Below, piece after piece: positions 1 to 8,748 of a DNA stretch of 21,725 nt. Every line of letters starts with the position of its first letter. Position 1 is the first letter of the stretch. Under the pieces are notes generated by a model. That model searched no databases, was not told where the DNA came from, and worked only from the letters and a program-made list of their open reading frames with translations. The DNA is from TTA-H9 sp002071415. GTDB taxonomy: Bacteria; Bacteroidota; Bacteroidia; Bacteroidales; TTA-H9. Made by a program: the position numbers and the translations under genes. The stretch covers positions 1 through 21,725 of the forward strand of contig DAONSX010000042.1 in the NCBI GenBank assembly GCA_035411425.1. Reading direction: 5' to 3'.

Positions 1-81
1 ACGGACTGGATTTTTATTCGTCTGTGTGTCAATCGAAAGTTTTCATGTAAATTTGGCATATTATCTCTAAATAACAGCAGA

Positions 82-1083
82 GTGCCAAAGCCATTCATTG
101 CTATATTCACCGTAACCTTGGTCTATTTTCCTGTTTTTTTATTCCCACTCGCCTTGGAAGAATCTTTATATGATTCTCAGGATTCCATTATCGCAGCCGA
201 CACGCTTAAAACATTGCGATGGTGGGAGTCAGCTATCGAATATAGCCCTCAACGGATGAGATATATTGTTGGAGGAGGGTCTTTGATGTATGGGGTGACG
301 CTTGTCGGTTTAAATTATTTATGGTATGAGGATTATCCTCGGTCATCGTTTCATTTTTTCGATGATTCTGGGGAATGGCTTCAGGTAGATAAGGCGGGTC
401 ATGTGGTTACACCTTACTTAGAGGCATATTATCTTCAGTATATTTTCCGCTGGGCGGGAATGAAACCGAAGCCTGCTGCAATATATGCAGGAATTACCGC
501 ATTTATGCTTCAGAATACCATTGAAGTATTCGATGGTTTTTCGGCAAAATGGGGGGCATCGTGGAGCGATGTCGCAGCAAATTTTGTGGGCTCAGCTTTG
601 ATGACTTCACAGGAATTGTTATGGAATGAGCAACGCATGCGGCTCAAAATCATCCATCATTTTCCCGATTACCCACAGGGTGAACTCTCTCAAAGAGCCC
701 GTGATCTTTATGGAAAAACACTTCCAGAACGCTTGTTCAAAGATTATAATGCATTGACCGTTTGGCTGAGCATGAATCCCTCTTCGTTTGGGCTATCCTT
801 AGGGCAACCTGAATGGCTGAATTTAGCCATGGGCTATGGAGCTGCCAATATGTATGGCGGTTATAACAATATATGGACGGATGAGAATGGAATATTGCAC
901 GATAGAAGCGATATAGAGCGCTACCGAAGGTATTTTATTTCTCCCGATATCGATTTCAGCCGAATAAAAACCAAATCAAGGTTTTTAAGGATTTTTTTCG
1001 AAACCTTGAATATCATCAAAGTTCCTGCACCAACTCTCGAAATCAATTCAAGTGGACAGATAATTTTTCATCTTCTATATTAA
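82..1083 (+). CDS. DUF2279 family envelope protein
   Basis: I recognise this 333-residue protein as a member of the DUF2279 (YfiM-like) family of Bacteroidetes envelope proteins; its biochemical role is unknown. A hydrophobic N-terminal segment (about residues 5-25) looks like a signal peptide or anchor. The conserved family core lies at about 100-180: the VDKAGHVVTPYLEAYY segment, a small hydrophobic helix, then NTIEVFDGFSAKWGASWSDV. The remainder is a soluble-looking domain rich in aromatic residues. The chosen start is a GTG at 82, because it places the hydrophobic segment right after the start. However, the frame stays open to the left edge of the window with no in-frame ATG, so a more upstream start cannot be excluded. 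The next gene follows 97 bases later on the same strand with its own promoter-like motif. Confidence 0.75.
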   Translation: MPKPFIAIFTVTLVYFPVFLFPLALEESLYDSQDSIIAADTLKTLRWWESAIEYSPQRMRYIVGGGSLMYGVTLVGLNYLWYEDYPRSSFHFFDDSGEWLQVDKAGHVVTPYLEAYYLQYIFRWAGMKPKPAAIYAGITAFMLQNTIEVFDGFSAKWGASWSDVAANFVGSALMTSQELLWNEQRMRLKIIHHFPDYPQGELSQRARDLYGKTLPERLFKDYNALTVWLSMNPSSFGLSLGQPEWLNLAMGYGAANMYGGYNNIWTDENGILHDRSDIERYRRYFISPDIDFSRIKTKSRFLRIFFETLNIIKVPAPTLEINSSGQIIFHLLY

Positions 1084-1129
1084 AGTAATATTGATGGAAT
1101 TTCTCTGTAACTTGTTTCCATTTCGATAA

Positions 1130-1160
1130 TTGTGCAATAGGGACAAGTTCTATATTTTTG
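1130..1160 (+). promoter_or_regulatory. Bacteroidetes-type promoter for the P-loop kinase gene
   Basis: A TATTTTTG box at 1153-1160 matches the Bacteroidetes -7 consensus TAnnTTTG. A TTG at 1130-1132, separated by a 20-base spacer, can serve as the -33 element. Transcription would then begin about 14-16 bases before the ATG at 1181. The assignment rests only on motif match and spacing. Confidence 0.5.
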
Positions 1161-1180
1161 TTTCGTAAAATTTTGAAAAT

Positions 1181-1822
1181 ATGTTGGGAGATGTATTATT
1201 GATCACCGATAAACACCGTGAAGCTGCAGCAAGTATATTGAACAAAGTCCTCGAGATTCGTAAGTCCAAGATGATAATTGCCATTAGTGGAGAATCGGGA
1301 AGTGGAAAATCGGAGATTTCGCATGTTCTGGCAAAAGCACTCAGGACGAATGGCATTCTTACCAAGGTAATGCATAGCGACAACTATTATCGTATTCATC
1401 CCTTAGAACGTAAGGAATGGAGAATACAACACGGAATAGAAACCGTTGTGGGATATAACGAATACGACTGGAACAATATTTACCGAAATATCGATGAATT
1501 CCGACAAGGTAAGGTTGCTAATATGCCATGCGTTGATTTAGTTACCGAACAGGTCGATCAATTGATTACAGATTTCGAAAATATTGATGCGCTGATTATT
1601 GACGGGCTTTATGCAATAAAGACAGAAGGAACCGACTTGAATATTTTTATCGAACTTACCTATCACGAAACGAAAAAGGCCCAAATGGTGAGAGGCAAAG
1701 AGCCTCAGAACGAATATCGTGCGCGTGTACTGGAACAAGAGCATAAAATGGTACAAGCACTGAAACCCCTATCTCATTTATTAATTACTCCTGAGTATAA
1801 AGTTGTTCCCGCCAGAGGTTAA
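1181..1822 (+). CDS. Uridine kinase/phosphoribulokinase-fold P-loop kinase
   Basis: This 213-residue protein has a clear Walker A motif, GESGSGKS (residues 37-44), after a short N-terminal extension. A DNYY motif at about 67-70 is typical of uridine kinase and phosphoribulokinase-like enzymes, and a Walker B-like strand, DALIIDG, ends at about residue 142. A basic lid-like region (RGKEPQNEYRARVLEQEHK) follows at about 171-189. The family phosphorylates small hydroxyl-bearing metabolites such as uridine, ribulose 5-phosphate or pantothenate; the substrate here cannot be read from the sequence. The ATG at 1181 is the first start after an in-frame stop at 1166-1168. It sits between a DUF2279 gene and the convergent copZ, with no pathway partner nearby, so context does not help. 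The fold is certain; the name uridine kinase is tentative. Confidence 0.75.
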   Translation: MLGDVLLITDKHREAAASILNKVLEIRKSKMIIAISGESGSGKSEISHVLAKALRTNGILTKVMHSDNYYRIHPLERKEWRIQHGIETVVGYNEYDWNNIYRNIDEFRQGKVANMPCVDLVTEQVDQLITDFENIDALIIDGLYAIKTEGTDLNIFIELTYHETKKAQMVRGKEPQNEYRARVLEQEHKMVQALKPLSHLLITPEYKVVPARG

Positions 1823-1933
1823 AGAGTTCATTTTGGCCTCGAATCTGCATTGTCAGTATTTCCAAAACCAATTCTGGTAAATACTTTAACCGTACATTCT
1901 ATACGATCTCGAATCCTTTATTAGAAACAAAGG

Positions 1934-2146
1934 TCATTCATTTATGAGCTGGGCTCTATATCCTATCTTCTCCAATTCACTGATGATTTTTTCGGGGTTG
2001 ATATCACCTTTTACAGTCAAGACCTTATCGGAGGTTTCGAGATCGACATGCCATGAAGCTATATCTTCTTCGGCATTCAAAAGAGGTGTAATCTTTTGTA
2101 TGCAATGCTGACAATGAAGATTGGTTTTAAATCTTAGCGTCTTCAT
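1934..2146 (-). CDS. copZ: Small HMA-domain copper chaperone (CopZ-like)
   Basis: A 70-residue single heavy-metal-associated domain. The metal-binding motif is HCQHC (Cys12 and Cys15), in the family's usual place after the first beta strand, and the length fits the compact ferredoxin-like fold of CopZ/Atx1 chaperones. Such proteins carry Cu(I) in the cytoplasm and hand it to the N-terminal HMA domain of CopA. The start codon overlaps the stop of copA by four bases (ATGA arrangement), so the two are almost certainly translationally coupled, which supports a chaperone-pump pair. The core motif lacks the usual GMTC prefix (it reads NLHCQHC), so the domain is somewhat divergent. Mercury or zinc binding is possible from the domain alone; the partner makes copper most likely. 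Confidence 0.85.
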   Translation of the reverse strand: MKTLRFKTNLHCQHCIQKITPLLNAEEDIASWHVDLETSDKVLTVKGDINPEKIISELEKIGYRAQLINE

Positions 2147-4353
2147 ATTGCAAGTTTTATTTTTTTGATTCTTAAACTATTGGATACAACCAGCACTGAG
2201 CTCACCGACATCGCTGCAGCGGCAATCATAGGGTTAAGGAGCTCACCGGTGAAGGGATATAGCAATCCTGCGGCTATGGGGATACATAAAACGTTATAGA
2301 GGAATGCCCACATTAAATTCTGGCGGATTATTCTCCGCGTTGTTCGAGAGAGTTGAATGGCAGCAGGTAGGTGAAGGAGTTTTCTATGGGTAAGTGTAAT
2401 TCCTGCAAGGTCGAGGGCGAGTGAGGTACTATTCCCTAACGTTGCACTGATTTGGGCACTAGCCATGGCTTCTGCATCATTGATGCCATCACCAATCATC
2501 AGCACGGTTTCACCCTTTTTCATATAATCGTCGATAATTTTTCGTTTATCATCGGGTAGAAGTTCAGCATAGAAGGTTGGTATACCGACTTGCTCGGCAA
2601 TGATTTTAGCTGAAGTTTTATGGTCGCCGGTAAGCATAATAGATCGTATTCCTTGTTTTTTCAATAATTTCACACAATCTGCTGCGTCGGTTCTGAGAGC
2701 ATCACCGGCTGCAAGAGCCATGATAGCTTTATGTTCGATAGCAAAGATTACGAGGGCAAAAGCGTGATTTTGCCATTCTTCGAGTATTATTTGCATATCT
2801 TGGGAAATATCTGTTCCTTCGCTCCGCATCCATTGCAAACTGCCTAATCTGAATATCTGGCCGTGATTCTTGTAGATAACCCCTTTCCCAGGGATCACCT
2901 CGACTTGTTGTTCGATAAAAGGCAGGTTGAAAGAAGGAAATATATTTTGAAGATAGGAGACTAAATAATTGGAAAGGGGATGATGGCTAGCTTTTTCCAT
3001 AGCACAAAAAACTGCAATCCATTGTAAAAGGTCAGGATGATTCGACGAATCGAGATAATGATCTTTTATTACGGGTCTCCCCAATGTAAGCGTTCCGGTT
3101 TTATCGAAAGCTACGAGGCTTGTAGTAGCGGTTTTTTCGATAGTTTTTCCGTCTTTGAAGAGAATCCCATTGAGAGCAGCTTTGCCAATGGCGGCTACGA
3201 GAGCAGTTGGCGTGGCCAATCCCAGAGCACATGGACAGGCAATTATCAACACATTTACCATAGCCGTGAGGGCCATGGCGAATTGTCCCTCTTTTTGAAA
3301 AAACATCCAAGCAGCAAAACTTATCAAAGAAATCAAAAGGGCAACGGGCACGAAAACTCCTGCAATACGGTCGGCAAGGCGTTGAGCGGGTGCTTTTGTC
3401 GAGAGCGCACGTGTTACGGCTGCAATAACATTCGCTAAAACAGTCTCAGAAGGGCTACGAGTAACCAACAACGTCAATGCTCCTTCCAGGCATCTTGTTC
3501 CGGCATAAACCTCATCTCCTTTGGTCTTGAATCTTGGCATTGACTCGCCGGTAATCGAACTTTCATCTATGTGTGAGCTTCCTATGAGAATTTTCCCGTC
3601 GACAGGAATCATTTCGTAGGCCTTCACTAAAACTCTATCATTTGTCATCGCACTGGCTACCTCTATTTCTATTTCCTGACCGTTTCGAATTACTCTCGCC
3701 TTATTGGGTTGAATTTCTTTGAGTTTCTGAAGTGAAGCTGCACTTTGTCGTTTAGCCCTTTCTTCGAGAAATTTTCCTGTCATTACGAAAGCTATAATCA
3801 TAGCTGGAGTTTCGAACCAAAGATGGCCACCATGCATCGCAGGAATCCATAGAATAACTGCTGAGAAGATGAGTGCGGCTAAAGTGCTTATGGCTACCAG
3901 AGATTCCATAGCCGGAGTAAGAGATTTCAGTTGTCTCCATGCCTTTTTGTAAATATATCGGGCAGGGAAAACCATCAGATAAACGGTAATAAAGAAGGAG
4001 AGAAATTGTCCAGGACGAAAATTATTGAAAAATATTCCGAATATTAGGATAGGTAGGGCTGCAATCCATACCTGGCGTAATTTACTCACATTCATTTCTT
4101 CGAAAGTTACTGAGGATGAATTTGCACTCTGGCTCGAAGAGAGAGGAGTTTGATATCCAGCCTTCAGGATTTTTTCAACAAACTCGGCAGGGCTGGTTTT
4201 ATCGGGGTCGTAGCTAATGCTCACATTTTCGAGTGCCAGATTGGCGCTCACTTCTTGTACTCCCTCAATTTTCTTGATTTGTTTTTCGATGGTGGCTACA
4301 CATGATGCACACGTCATTCCCTTGACAGATATCGTAATAAATTGAAAGGCCAT
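2143..4353 (-). CDS. copA: Cu(I)-exporting P1B-type ATPase CopA
   Basis: This 736-residue heavy-metal P-type ATPase exports copper from the cytoplasm using ATP. It has one N-terminal HMA domain with GMTCASC (12-18), the actuator motif TGES (268-271), the membrane metal site CPC (373-375), the phosphorylated aspartate in DKTGT (D417), the P1B-specific HP pair (458-459), TGD (575-577) and GDGIND (621-626). The last two membrane helices hold YN (686-687) and MSVSS (715-719), the residues that mark the Cu(I) subgroup rather than Zn/Cd pumps. Length and motif order are complete, with no sign of damage. It begins two bases after the uvrA stop and overlaps copZ by four bases, so it is the middle gene of a uvrA-copA-copZ unit. 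No copper-responsive regulator is visible nearby. Confidence 0.95.
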   Translation of the reverse strand: MAFQFITISVKGMTCASCVATIEKQIKKIEGVQEVSANLALENVSISYDPDKTSPAEFVEKILKAGYQTPLSSSQSANSSSVTFEEMNVSKLRQVWIAALPILIFGIFFNNFRPGQFLSFFITVYLMVFPARYIYKKAWRQLKSLTPAMESLVAISTLAALIFSAVILWIPAMHGGHLWFETPAMIIAFVMTGKFLEERAKRQSAASLQKLKEIQPNKARVIRNGQEIEIEVASAMTNDRVLVKAYEMIPVDGKILIGSSHIDESSITGESMPRFKTKGDEVYAGTRCLEGALTLLVTRSPSETVLANVIAAVTRALSTKAPAQRLADRIAGVFVPVALLISLISFAAWMFFQKEGQFAMALTAMVNVLIIACPCALGLATPTALVAAIGKAALNGILFKDGKTIEKTATTSLVAFDKTGTLTLGRPVIKDHYLDSSNHPDLLQWIAVFCAMEKASHHPLSNYLVSYLQNIFPSFNLPFIEQQVEVIPGKGVIYKNHGQIFRLGSLQWMRSEGTDISQDMQIILEEWQNHAFALVIFAIEHKAIMALAAGDALRTDAADCVKLLKKQGIRSIMLTGDHKTSAKIIAEQVGIPTFYAELLPDDKRKIIDDYMKKGETVLMIGDGINDAEAMASAQISATLGNSTSLALDLAGITLTHRKLLHLPAAIQLSRTTRRIIRQNLMWAFLYNVLCIPIAAGLLYPFTGELLNPMIAAAAMSVSSVLVVSNSLRIKKIKLAI

Positions 4354-4355
4354 TT

Positions 4356-7196
4356 TTAGTTTTTTTCTTCTAATTTTTTCCTAAGGAATTGAGCAGTATA
4401 AGAAGTAGGATGTTTTATCAAGTCTTCGGGTGTTCCCTCAAAGACAAGATATCCACCCTCATCGCCTCCTTCAGGGCCAAGATCGATGACCCAATCTGCC
4501 GATTTGATAATTTCCGGATTATGTTCGACAACAATTAATGTATGGCCATTGTTCAGCAAAGCCTCGAAAGCAGCCAGTAACCGGCTGATGTCGTGAAAAT
4601 GTAATCCGGTAGTTGGTTCATCGAAAATAAAAAGTGTTGGCCTTTCATTTTGAATGTTTGAAATAAAAGAAGCCAATTTCAATCGCTGTGCCTCACCTCC
4701 CGATAGTGTGCCTGTCGATTGTCCAAGATGGAGATAACCCAGGCCCACATCCATCAGGGGTTTGAGTTTTGCTATGATTTTTCTTGCAATATCGGAGGAG
4801 ATGGATGGATGTTGGAAAAATCGAACTGCTTCGTCAATGCTCAAATTCAAAACTTCATTGATATTAAGGCCATTCACCTTAATCTCGAGCACTTCCTCCT
4901 TGAATCTTTGTCCTTTACAACTATCGCAAACCAGCCAAAGGTCAGCCATAAATTGCATTTCGATTTTAATTCTGCCTTCGCCTTGGCATTCTTCGCAGCG
5001 CCCGCCTTCTATATTGAAGCTGAAATAGCCAGGTTTGTAGCCTCTAACTCTTGACAGAGGCTGTGTACTAAAGAGGGTTCGAATATCATCGTAGGCGCCC
5101 GAATAGGTGGCTGCGTTCGAACGTGAAGATCTTCCCAATGGATTTTGATCAACCTGTTCAGTATTTCGAATCATTTTATAATCGCCCGATAATTTGAGAT
5201 ATCTGCCGGTTTTTTCTGCATATCCCTGATAGAGCTTCCGCAGGGCGGGGTAAAGAATTTGTTTTACCAGAGTAGTCTTGCCCGAACCACTTACCCCTGT
5301 AATTACCGTCAATACATTTAAGGGGAATTTTACGTCGATGTTTTTTAAGTTATTTTCACTTGCTCCAATGATCTCGATATAGTTATTCCAATGGCGTCTG
5401 TGTTTCGGAATGGGGATTCCCATTTGCCCGCTCAGATATTTTGCTGTGAGCGAATTTCCATATTTTATCATTTCCTGATACGAGCCCTGAAACATCAACT
5501 CTCCTCCATAAACTCCAGCTTCGGGCCCAATGTCGATGATTTGGTCGGAAGCCTTGATGATTTCTTCGTCGTGTTCTACCACGATGACGGTATTGCCAAT
5601 GTTTCGAAGATTGCAGAGTACCTGAATGAGACGTTGTGTATCACGTGCATGAAGGCCGATGCTGGGTTCGTCGAGAATATACATAGAACCAGTAAGATTC
5701 GAACCTATGGCCGTAGCCAGATTCAATCGCTGAGATTCTCCGCCGCTTAGGGTATTGGAATTACGATTGAGGGTAAGATATCCAAGTCCTACATCGTTTA
5801 AAACTTTCAAGCGGGCATCAATTTCGATAATTAACCTTCTGGCAGCAAGAAAATCGGAATCGCTCAGTGTGAGCTGTTCGAAAACTTCCTGCAATTGCTT
5901 GATCGGCTTCAAGATCAAATCGGTAATAGCATAACCTCCCACTTGTACATAAGTGGCCTCTTTTCTTAATCTTGTGCCCTTGCAATCGGGACAAACGGTT
6001 TTTCCTCTAAAACGAGAAAGGAGAACACGGTATTGAATCTTGTAAAGATTTTCCTGTACCATTTCGAAGAAATCATTTATGCCTAATATTCCCCTATCGC
6101 CTTTCCAGAGAAGTTGTTTTTGTTCTTCGTTCAATTCATCATAGGGCTTATGAATGGGGAAACCACGTGAACGCGCTGCCTGGATGAACTGCCAACGCCA
6201 TTCTCCCATTTTTTCTCCCTTCCATGGAGCCACACATTCTTCATAAACCGATAAACTCTTGTCGGGGATGACTAGATCTTCATCGATACCTATGACTGAA
6301 CCGAAGCCCTCGCAGGTTTTACATGCACCATAAGGATTGTTGAATGTGAATAGATTGACGCTTGGCTCTTCGAAGGCAATTCCATCGGCTTCAAAACGAT
6401 TGGAAAAGATTTGCCTGTGAAGTTCGCCGTTTTGCCAATAATCGACCATGCAAGTACCCATGCCTTCGTAAAATGCTATTTCTACTGAATCGGCTATCCT
6501 CGAAACGAATTCTTCGTCGATGTCTCCTCCTGTAAAACGATCAATAACCAATTGTATTTCGGCGTTGGAATCGATGATATTCTGCGAAGAAAGGATTTCT
6601 TCGATGTGGAAAATATTTCCGTTTATCGAGACTCGGGTAAAACCTTGCTGGAGAAAGATATTCAAGCGTGAAGAGAGGTTTTCGCCAGAATTCTGATGGA
6701 TTGGCGAAAGTAGTATGCTGCGTGAACCTTGAGGTAGTTTGGCAATAAAGTCGGTAACATCGGTGGGAGTATTACGTTTAACGATGTTCCCTGAAATGGG
6801 TGAATAAGTTTTCCCAATGCGAGCGAAAAGGAGCTTCAAATATTCGTAGATTTCTGAGGAGGTACCTACAGTACTGCGTGGATTACGGGTGTTTGCCTTT
6901 TGTTCGATGGCAATGGCTGGCGCAATTCCATGAATAAAATCTACATCGGGCTTGCTCATCCGACCAATGAACTGACGTGCATAGGCGCTAAGGCTTTCTA
7001 TATAGCGTCGCTGGCCTTCAGCAAAAAGGGTATCGAAAGCCAGAGATGATTTACCCGAGCCTGAAAGCCCCGTAATCACTACTAATTTATCCTTTGGAAT
7101 GGCTAAATCGAAGTTTTTCAGATTATGCTGCCTTGCTCCTTTTATTAATATATATTGATGATAATCAAGGTCTTGAATATGGGAAGCAGGTATCAT
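4356..7196 (-). CDS. uvrA: UvrA, excinuclease ABC subunit A
   Basis: UvrA is the DNA-damage sensor of nucleotide excision repair; it loads UvrB at lesions. The 946-residue length fits the family. Two ABC ATPase modules are intact: Walker A at 43-50 (GLSGSGKS) and 634-641 (GVSGSGKT), signature LSGGE at 483-487 and 831-835, and Walker B/D-loop DEP at 509-511 and 859-861. The C-terminal zinc module has all four cysteines (734, 737, 757, 760). The first zinc module has only one CxxC pair (292/295); the preceding pair usual in Escherichia coli UvrA is replaced by a cysteine-free stretch, while another CxxC lies at 402/405. The ATG at 7196 precedes the first ATPase strand by a normal distance. It is the first gene of the uvrA-copA-copZ unit and is divergent from the sigma factor gene. 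Confidence 0.96.
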   Translation of the reverse strand: MIPASHIQDLDYHQYILIKGARQHNLKNFDLAIPKDKLVVITGLSGSGKSSLAFDTLFAEGQRRYIESLSAYARQFIGRMSKPDVDFIHGIAPAIAIEQKANTRNPRSTVGTSSEIYEYLKLLFARIGKTYSPISGNIVKRNTPTDVTDFIAKLPQGSRSILLSPIHQNSGENLSSRLNIFLQQGFTRVSINGNIFHIEEILSSQNIIDSNAEIQLVIDRFTGGDIDEEFVSRIADSVEIAFYEGMGTCMVDYWQNGELHRQIFSNRFEADGIAFEEPSVNLFTFNNPYGACKTCEGFGSVIGIDEDLVIPDKSLSVYEECVAPWKGEKMGEWRWQFIQAARSRGFPIHKPYDELNEEQKQLLWKGDRGILGINDFFEMVQENLYKIQYRVLLSRFRGKTVCPDCKGTRLRKEATYVQVGGYAITDLILKPIKQLQEVFEQLTLSDSDFLAARRLIIEIDARLKVLNDVGLGYLTLNRNSNTLSGGESQRLNLATAIGSNLTGSMYILDEPSIGLHARDTQRLIQVLCNLRNIGNTVIVVEHDEEIIKASDQIIDIGPEAGVYGGELMFQGSYQEMIKYGNSLTAKYLSGQMGIPIPKHRRHWNNYIEIIGASENNLKNIDVKFPLNVLTVITGVSGSGKTTLVKQILYPALRKLYQGYAEKTGRYLKLSGDYKMIRNTEQVDQNPLGRSSRSNAATYSGAYDDIRTLFSTQPLSRVRGYKPGYFSFNIEGGRCEECQGEGRIKIEMQFMADLWLVCDSCKGQRFKEEVLEIKVNGLNINEVLNLSIDEAVRFFQHPSISSDIARKIIAKLKPLMDVGLGYLHLGQSTGTLSGGEAQRLKLASFISNIQNERPTLFIFDEPTTGLHFHDISRLLAAFEALLNNGHTLIVVEHNPEIIKSADWVIDLGPEGGDEGGYLVFEGTPEDLIKHPTSYTAQFLRKKLEEKN

Positions 7197-7216
7197 CCAT
7201 GTAACAAATTAAATGT

Positions 7217-7225
7217 GCAAAATTA
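7217..7225 (-). promoter_or_regulatory. Possible -7 box for the uvrA-copA-copZ unit
   Basis: Read on the minus strand, the sequence is TAATTTTGC, a full match to the Bacteroidetes -7 consensus TAnnTTTGY, about 21 bases before the uvrA ATG. I found no convincing TTG at the expected -33 distance, so this is only a half-promoter match. Confidence 0.35.
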
Positions 7226-7362
7226 ATACTAATTCATAGGGGATGCTCCTTAGAACCCTCTTTCCAAAAAAGATGAAAGGATTATAATTTATTTTATTAC
7301 TGGTAATTAACCCCCTTTTTGAGGTAAAGAAACTATAAAAGCAGTAAAAATTTGAAAAAAGA

Positions 7363-7393
7363 TTGCTTTTTTTAAAAAATGATATAAATTTGC
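7363..7393 (+). promoter_or_regulatory. Bacteroidetes-type promoter of the ECF sigma factor gene
   Basis: TAAATTTGC at 7385-7393 is an exact match to the -7 consensus TAnnTTTGY. A TTG at 7363-7365 stands 19 bases upstream as the -33 element, the spacing known for Bacteroides promoters recognised by the primary sigma factor. Transcription would start near 7400, leaving a leader of roughly 110 bases before the ATG at 7511. Confidence 0.65.
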
Positions 7394-7458
7394 ACCATTG
7401 ATTGAAAGTGTCATAAAGAAAGAATTTGATTGTTGAATTAAAAACGGAGGCTGCCTAT

Positions 7459-7508
7459 CGCTGAACTTCTACACTTATTGAAACCACGAACCCTTTAGAA
7501 GCGCAGCG
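7459..7508 (+). promoter_or_regulatory. Leader hairpin ending next to the sigma factor start codon
   Basis: The segments CGCTG (7459-7463) and CTTCTA (7466-7471) are complementary to TAGAAG (7496-7501) and CAGCG (7504-7508). This gives an 11-pair stem with one two-by-two internal loop and a 24-base apical loop. The stem closes two bases before the ATG at 7511, so it could limit ribosome access. The pairing is seen directly; a regulatory role is inference. Confidence 0.4.
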
Positions 7509-7510
7509 TT

Positions 7511-8095
7511 ATGAATTACACAGCACTTTCCGACCAGGAACTTATCAAGAACTACCGGTCGGGCGATTCGGATAGCCTTGAACATTTAATCCTCAGACAT
7601 CAGGAAAAGGTTACTTCATATGTGTTAAATGTTGTTAAGAATCGTCATCTTGCCGATGATATCGTACAGGATACCTTTCTGAAAGTTATCAATACCATTC
7701 GGTCGGGTGCTTACAAGGAGGAAGGCAAGTTTATTCAATGGGTGATGCGCATTGCACATAATCTGATGATCGATTATTTCCGCCGTCAGAAAAAATTCCC
7801 CATAGCCGAACCTGGAGAGGGAATGGATATTTTCAGTACCTTGCCTTTGCAGGACCGATCGGTGGAAGATGCTATCATCTATGAGCAAATCCTTACCGAT
7901 GTAAAAAGAATGCTGAAATATCTTCCCGAAGAACAGCGCAGAGTAGTAGAGATGCGACTTTACGAAGATTTAAGCTTCAAAGAAATCGCCGAAATAACAA
8001 AAGTAAGTATTAATACTGCCCTGGGACGAATGCGTTATGCCTTGATCAATCTTCGTAAGATTGCCAAAGAAAATGACATTCAACTCAGCATGTGA
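7511..8095 (+). CDS. ECF-type RNA polymerase sigma-70 family factor
   Basis: A 194-residue sigma factor with only regions 2 and 4, the ECF layout. Region 2 spans about 20-95 and includes the core-binding helix HLADDIVQDTFLKVI (46-60) and the -10-recognising segment FIQWVMRIAHNLMIDYFRR (74-92). Region 4 spans about 130-183, with YEDLSFKEIAEITKVSINTA (151-170) as the helix-turn-helix contacting the -35 element. It would direct RNA polymerase to a set of alternative promoters. The ATG at 7511 follows a consensus promoter and a leader hairpin. No anti-sigma gene (FecR-type or zinc-binding) follows; the next 770 bases hold no clear gene. It may therefore be controlled at the level of its own transcription or translation. 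Its regulon cannot be told from the window. Confidence 0.92.
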   Translation: MNYTALSDQELIKNYRSGDSDSLEHLILRHQEKVTSYVLNVVKNRHLADDIVQDTFLKVINTIRSGAYKEEGKFIQWVMRIAHNLMIDYFRRQKKFPIAEPGEGMDIFSTLPLQDRSVEDAIIYEQILTDVKRMLKYLPEEQRRVVEMRLYEDLSFKEIAEITKVSINTALGRMRYALINLRKIAKENDIQLSM

Positions 8096-8548
8096 GGAAT
8101 CCACATTGCTTTTAAATCTCATATCATCCAGCGTTTATAAATAAAGGGGAAAGAGAATCCTGTTGGGTTAAACTTTAATCTGTAATGCTCTATATTAGGA
8201 GCAGTGAGGTTGTTGGATTAGTTTATGAACTATTTTGGGGGTTTCATCCATCTTTCCCCTTGTATAGCCTCATCTTGAACTTGAATATGATTAGATACGG
8301 GAAGGAAATCTTTAAGGTGGTTTCTCCATTTGTCTTTTTGTAAGCATTCACATCTCTTTCTAAGGTTTTATTCAAAAATAGGCTTCCCTTCAAAAATGAG
8401 ATCATCCGTTAAATCCGGGAAAATTATGAATGCGATGCTCATGATGATGTTTGACGTGCGTATAGTTCTTCGAATAAATTCTTTTTAAGGAAGATATACT
8501 AAAGCCATAGGCTTAGCGTTTGAATAGATAATTCAAAGTTTCACCAAA

Positions 8549-8722
8549 ATGCAATGTATGGATAAAAATTCTACTCATGAAATTCAGCAGAAGTTTCTGT
8601 TCAAGAGAAAACACTTTGTGCCTATGCCGGGAGGGAGACTAGCATTTTTGATGGCTTATTCGCATGCTTTGCTTGTAGTTTCAACACGTATGATAGGCGA
8701 TTGTTTCATCAACATGAACTAA
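8549..8722 (+). CDS. Doubtful small ORF of 57 residues
   Basis: An ATG-to-TAA frame encoding 57 residues, with a basic start and a mildly hydrophobic middle (PGGRLAFLMAYSHALLVVST at about residues 29-48) that could form a single membrane segment. I do not recognise it. It lies in an otherwise gene-free stretch, just before the GC-rich palindrome, and has no promoter that I could support. It may be a chance frame or the remnant of a longer gene. Confidence 0.15.
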   Translation: MQCMDKNSTHEIQQKFLFKRKHFVPMPGGRLAFLMAYSHALLVVSTRMIGDCFINMN

Positions 8723-8748
8723 AACTTTTAGCTAATCCGAAAGGGGGG

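Larger units (their letters stand above)
7197..7510. other. Divergent intergenic region between uvrA and the sigma factor gene
   Basis: This AT-rich stretch of about 314 bases separates the divergent uvrA and ECF sigma genes. It holds a -7-like box for uvrA near 7220, a good promoter for the sigma gene at 7363-7393 and, in the sigma gene's leader, an imperfect hairpin at 7459-7508. No open frame of interest was seen. Confidence 0.7.

Noticed and set aside
3037..3438. Plus-strand 133-codon frame inside copA
   Set aside because: It is antisense to a fully intact copA with all catalytic motifs, and its product has the look of a frame shadow.
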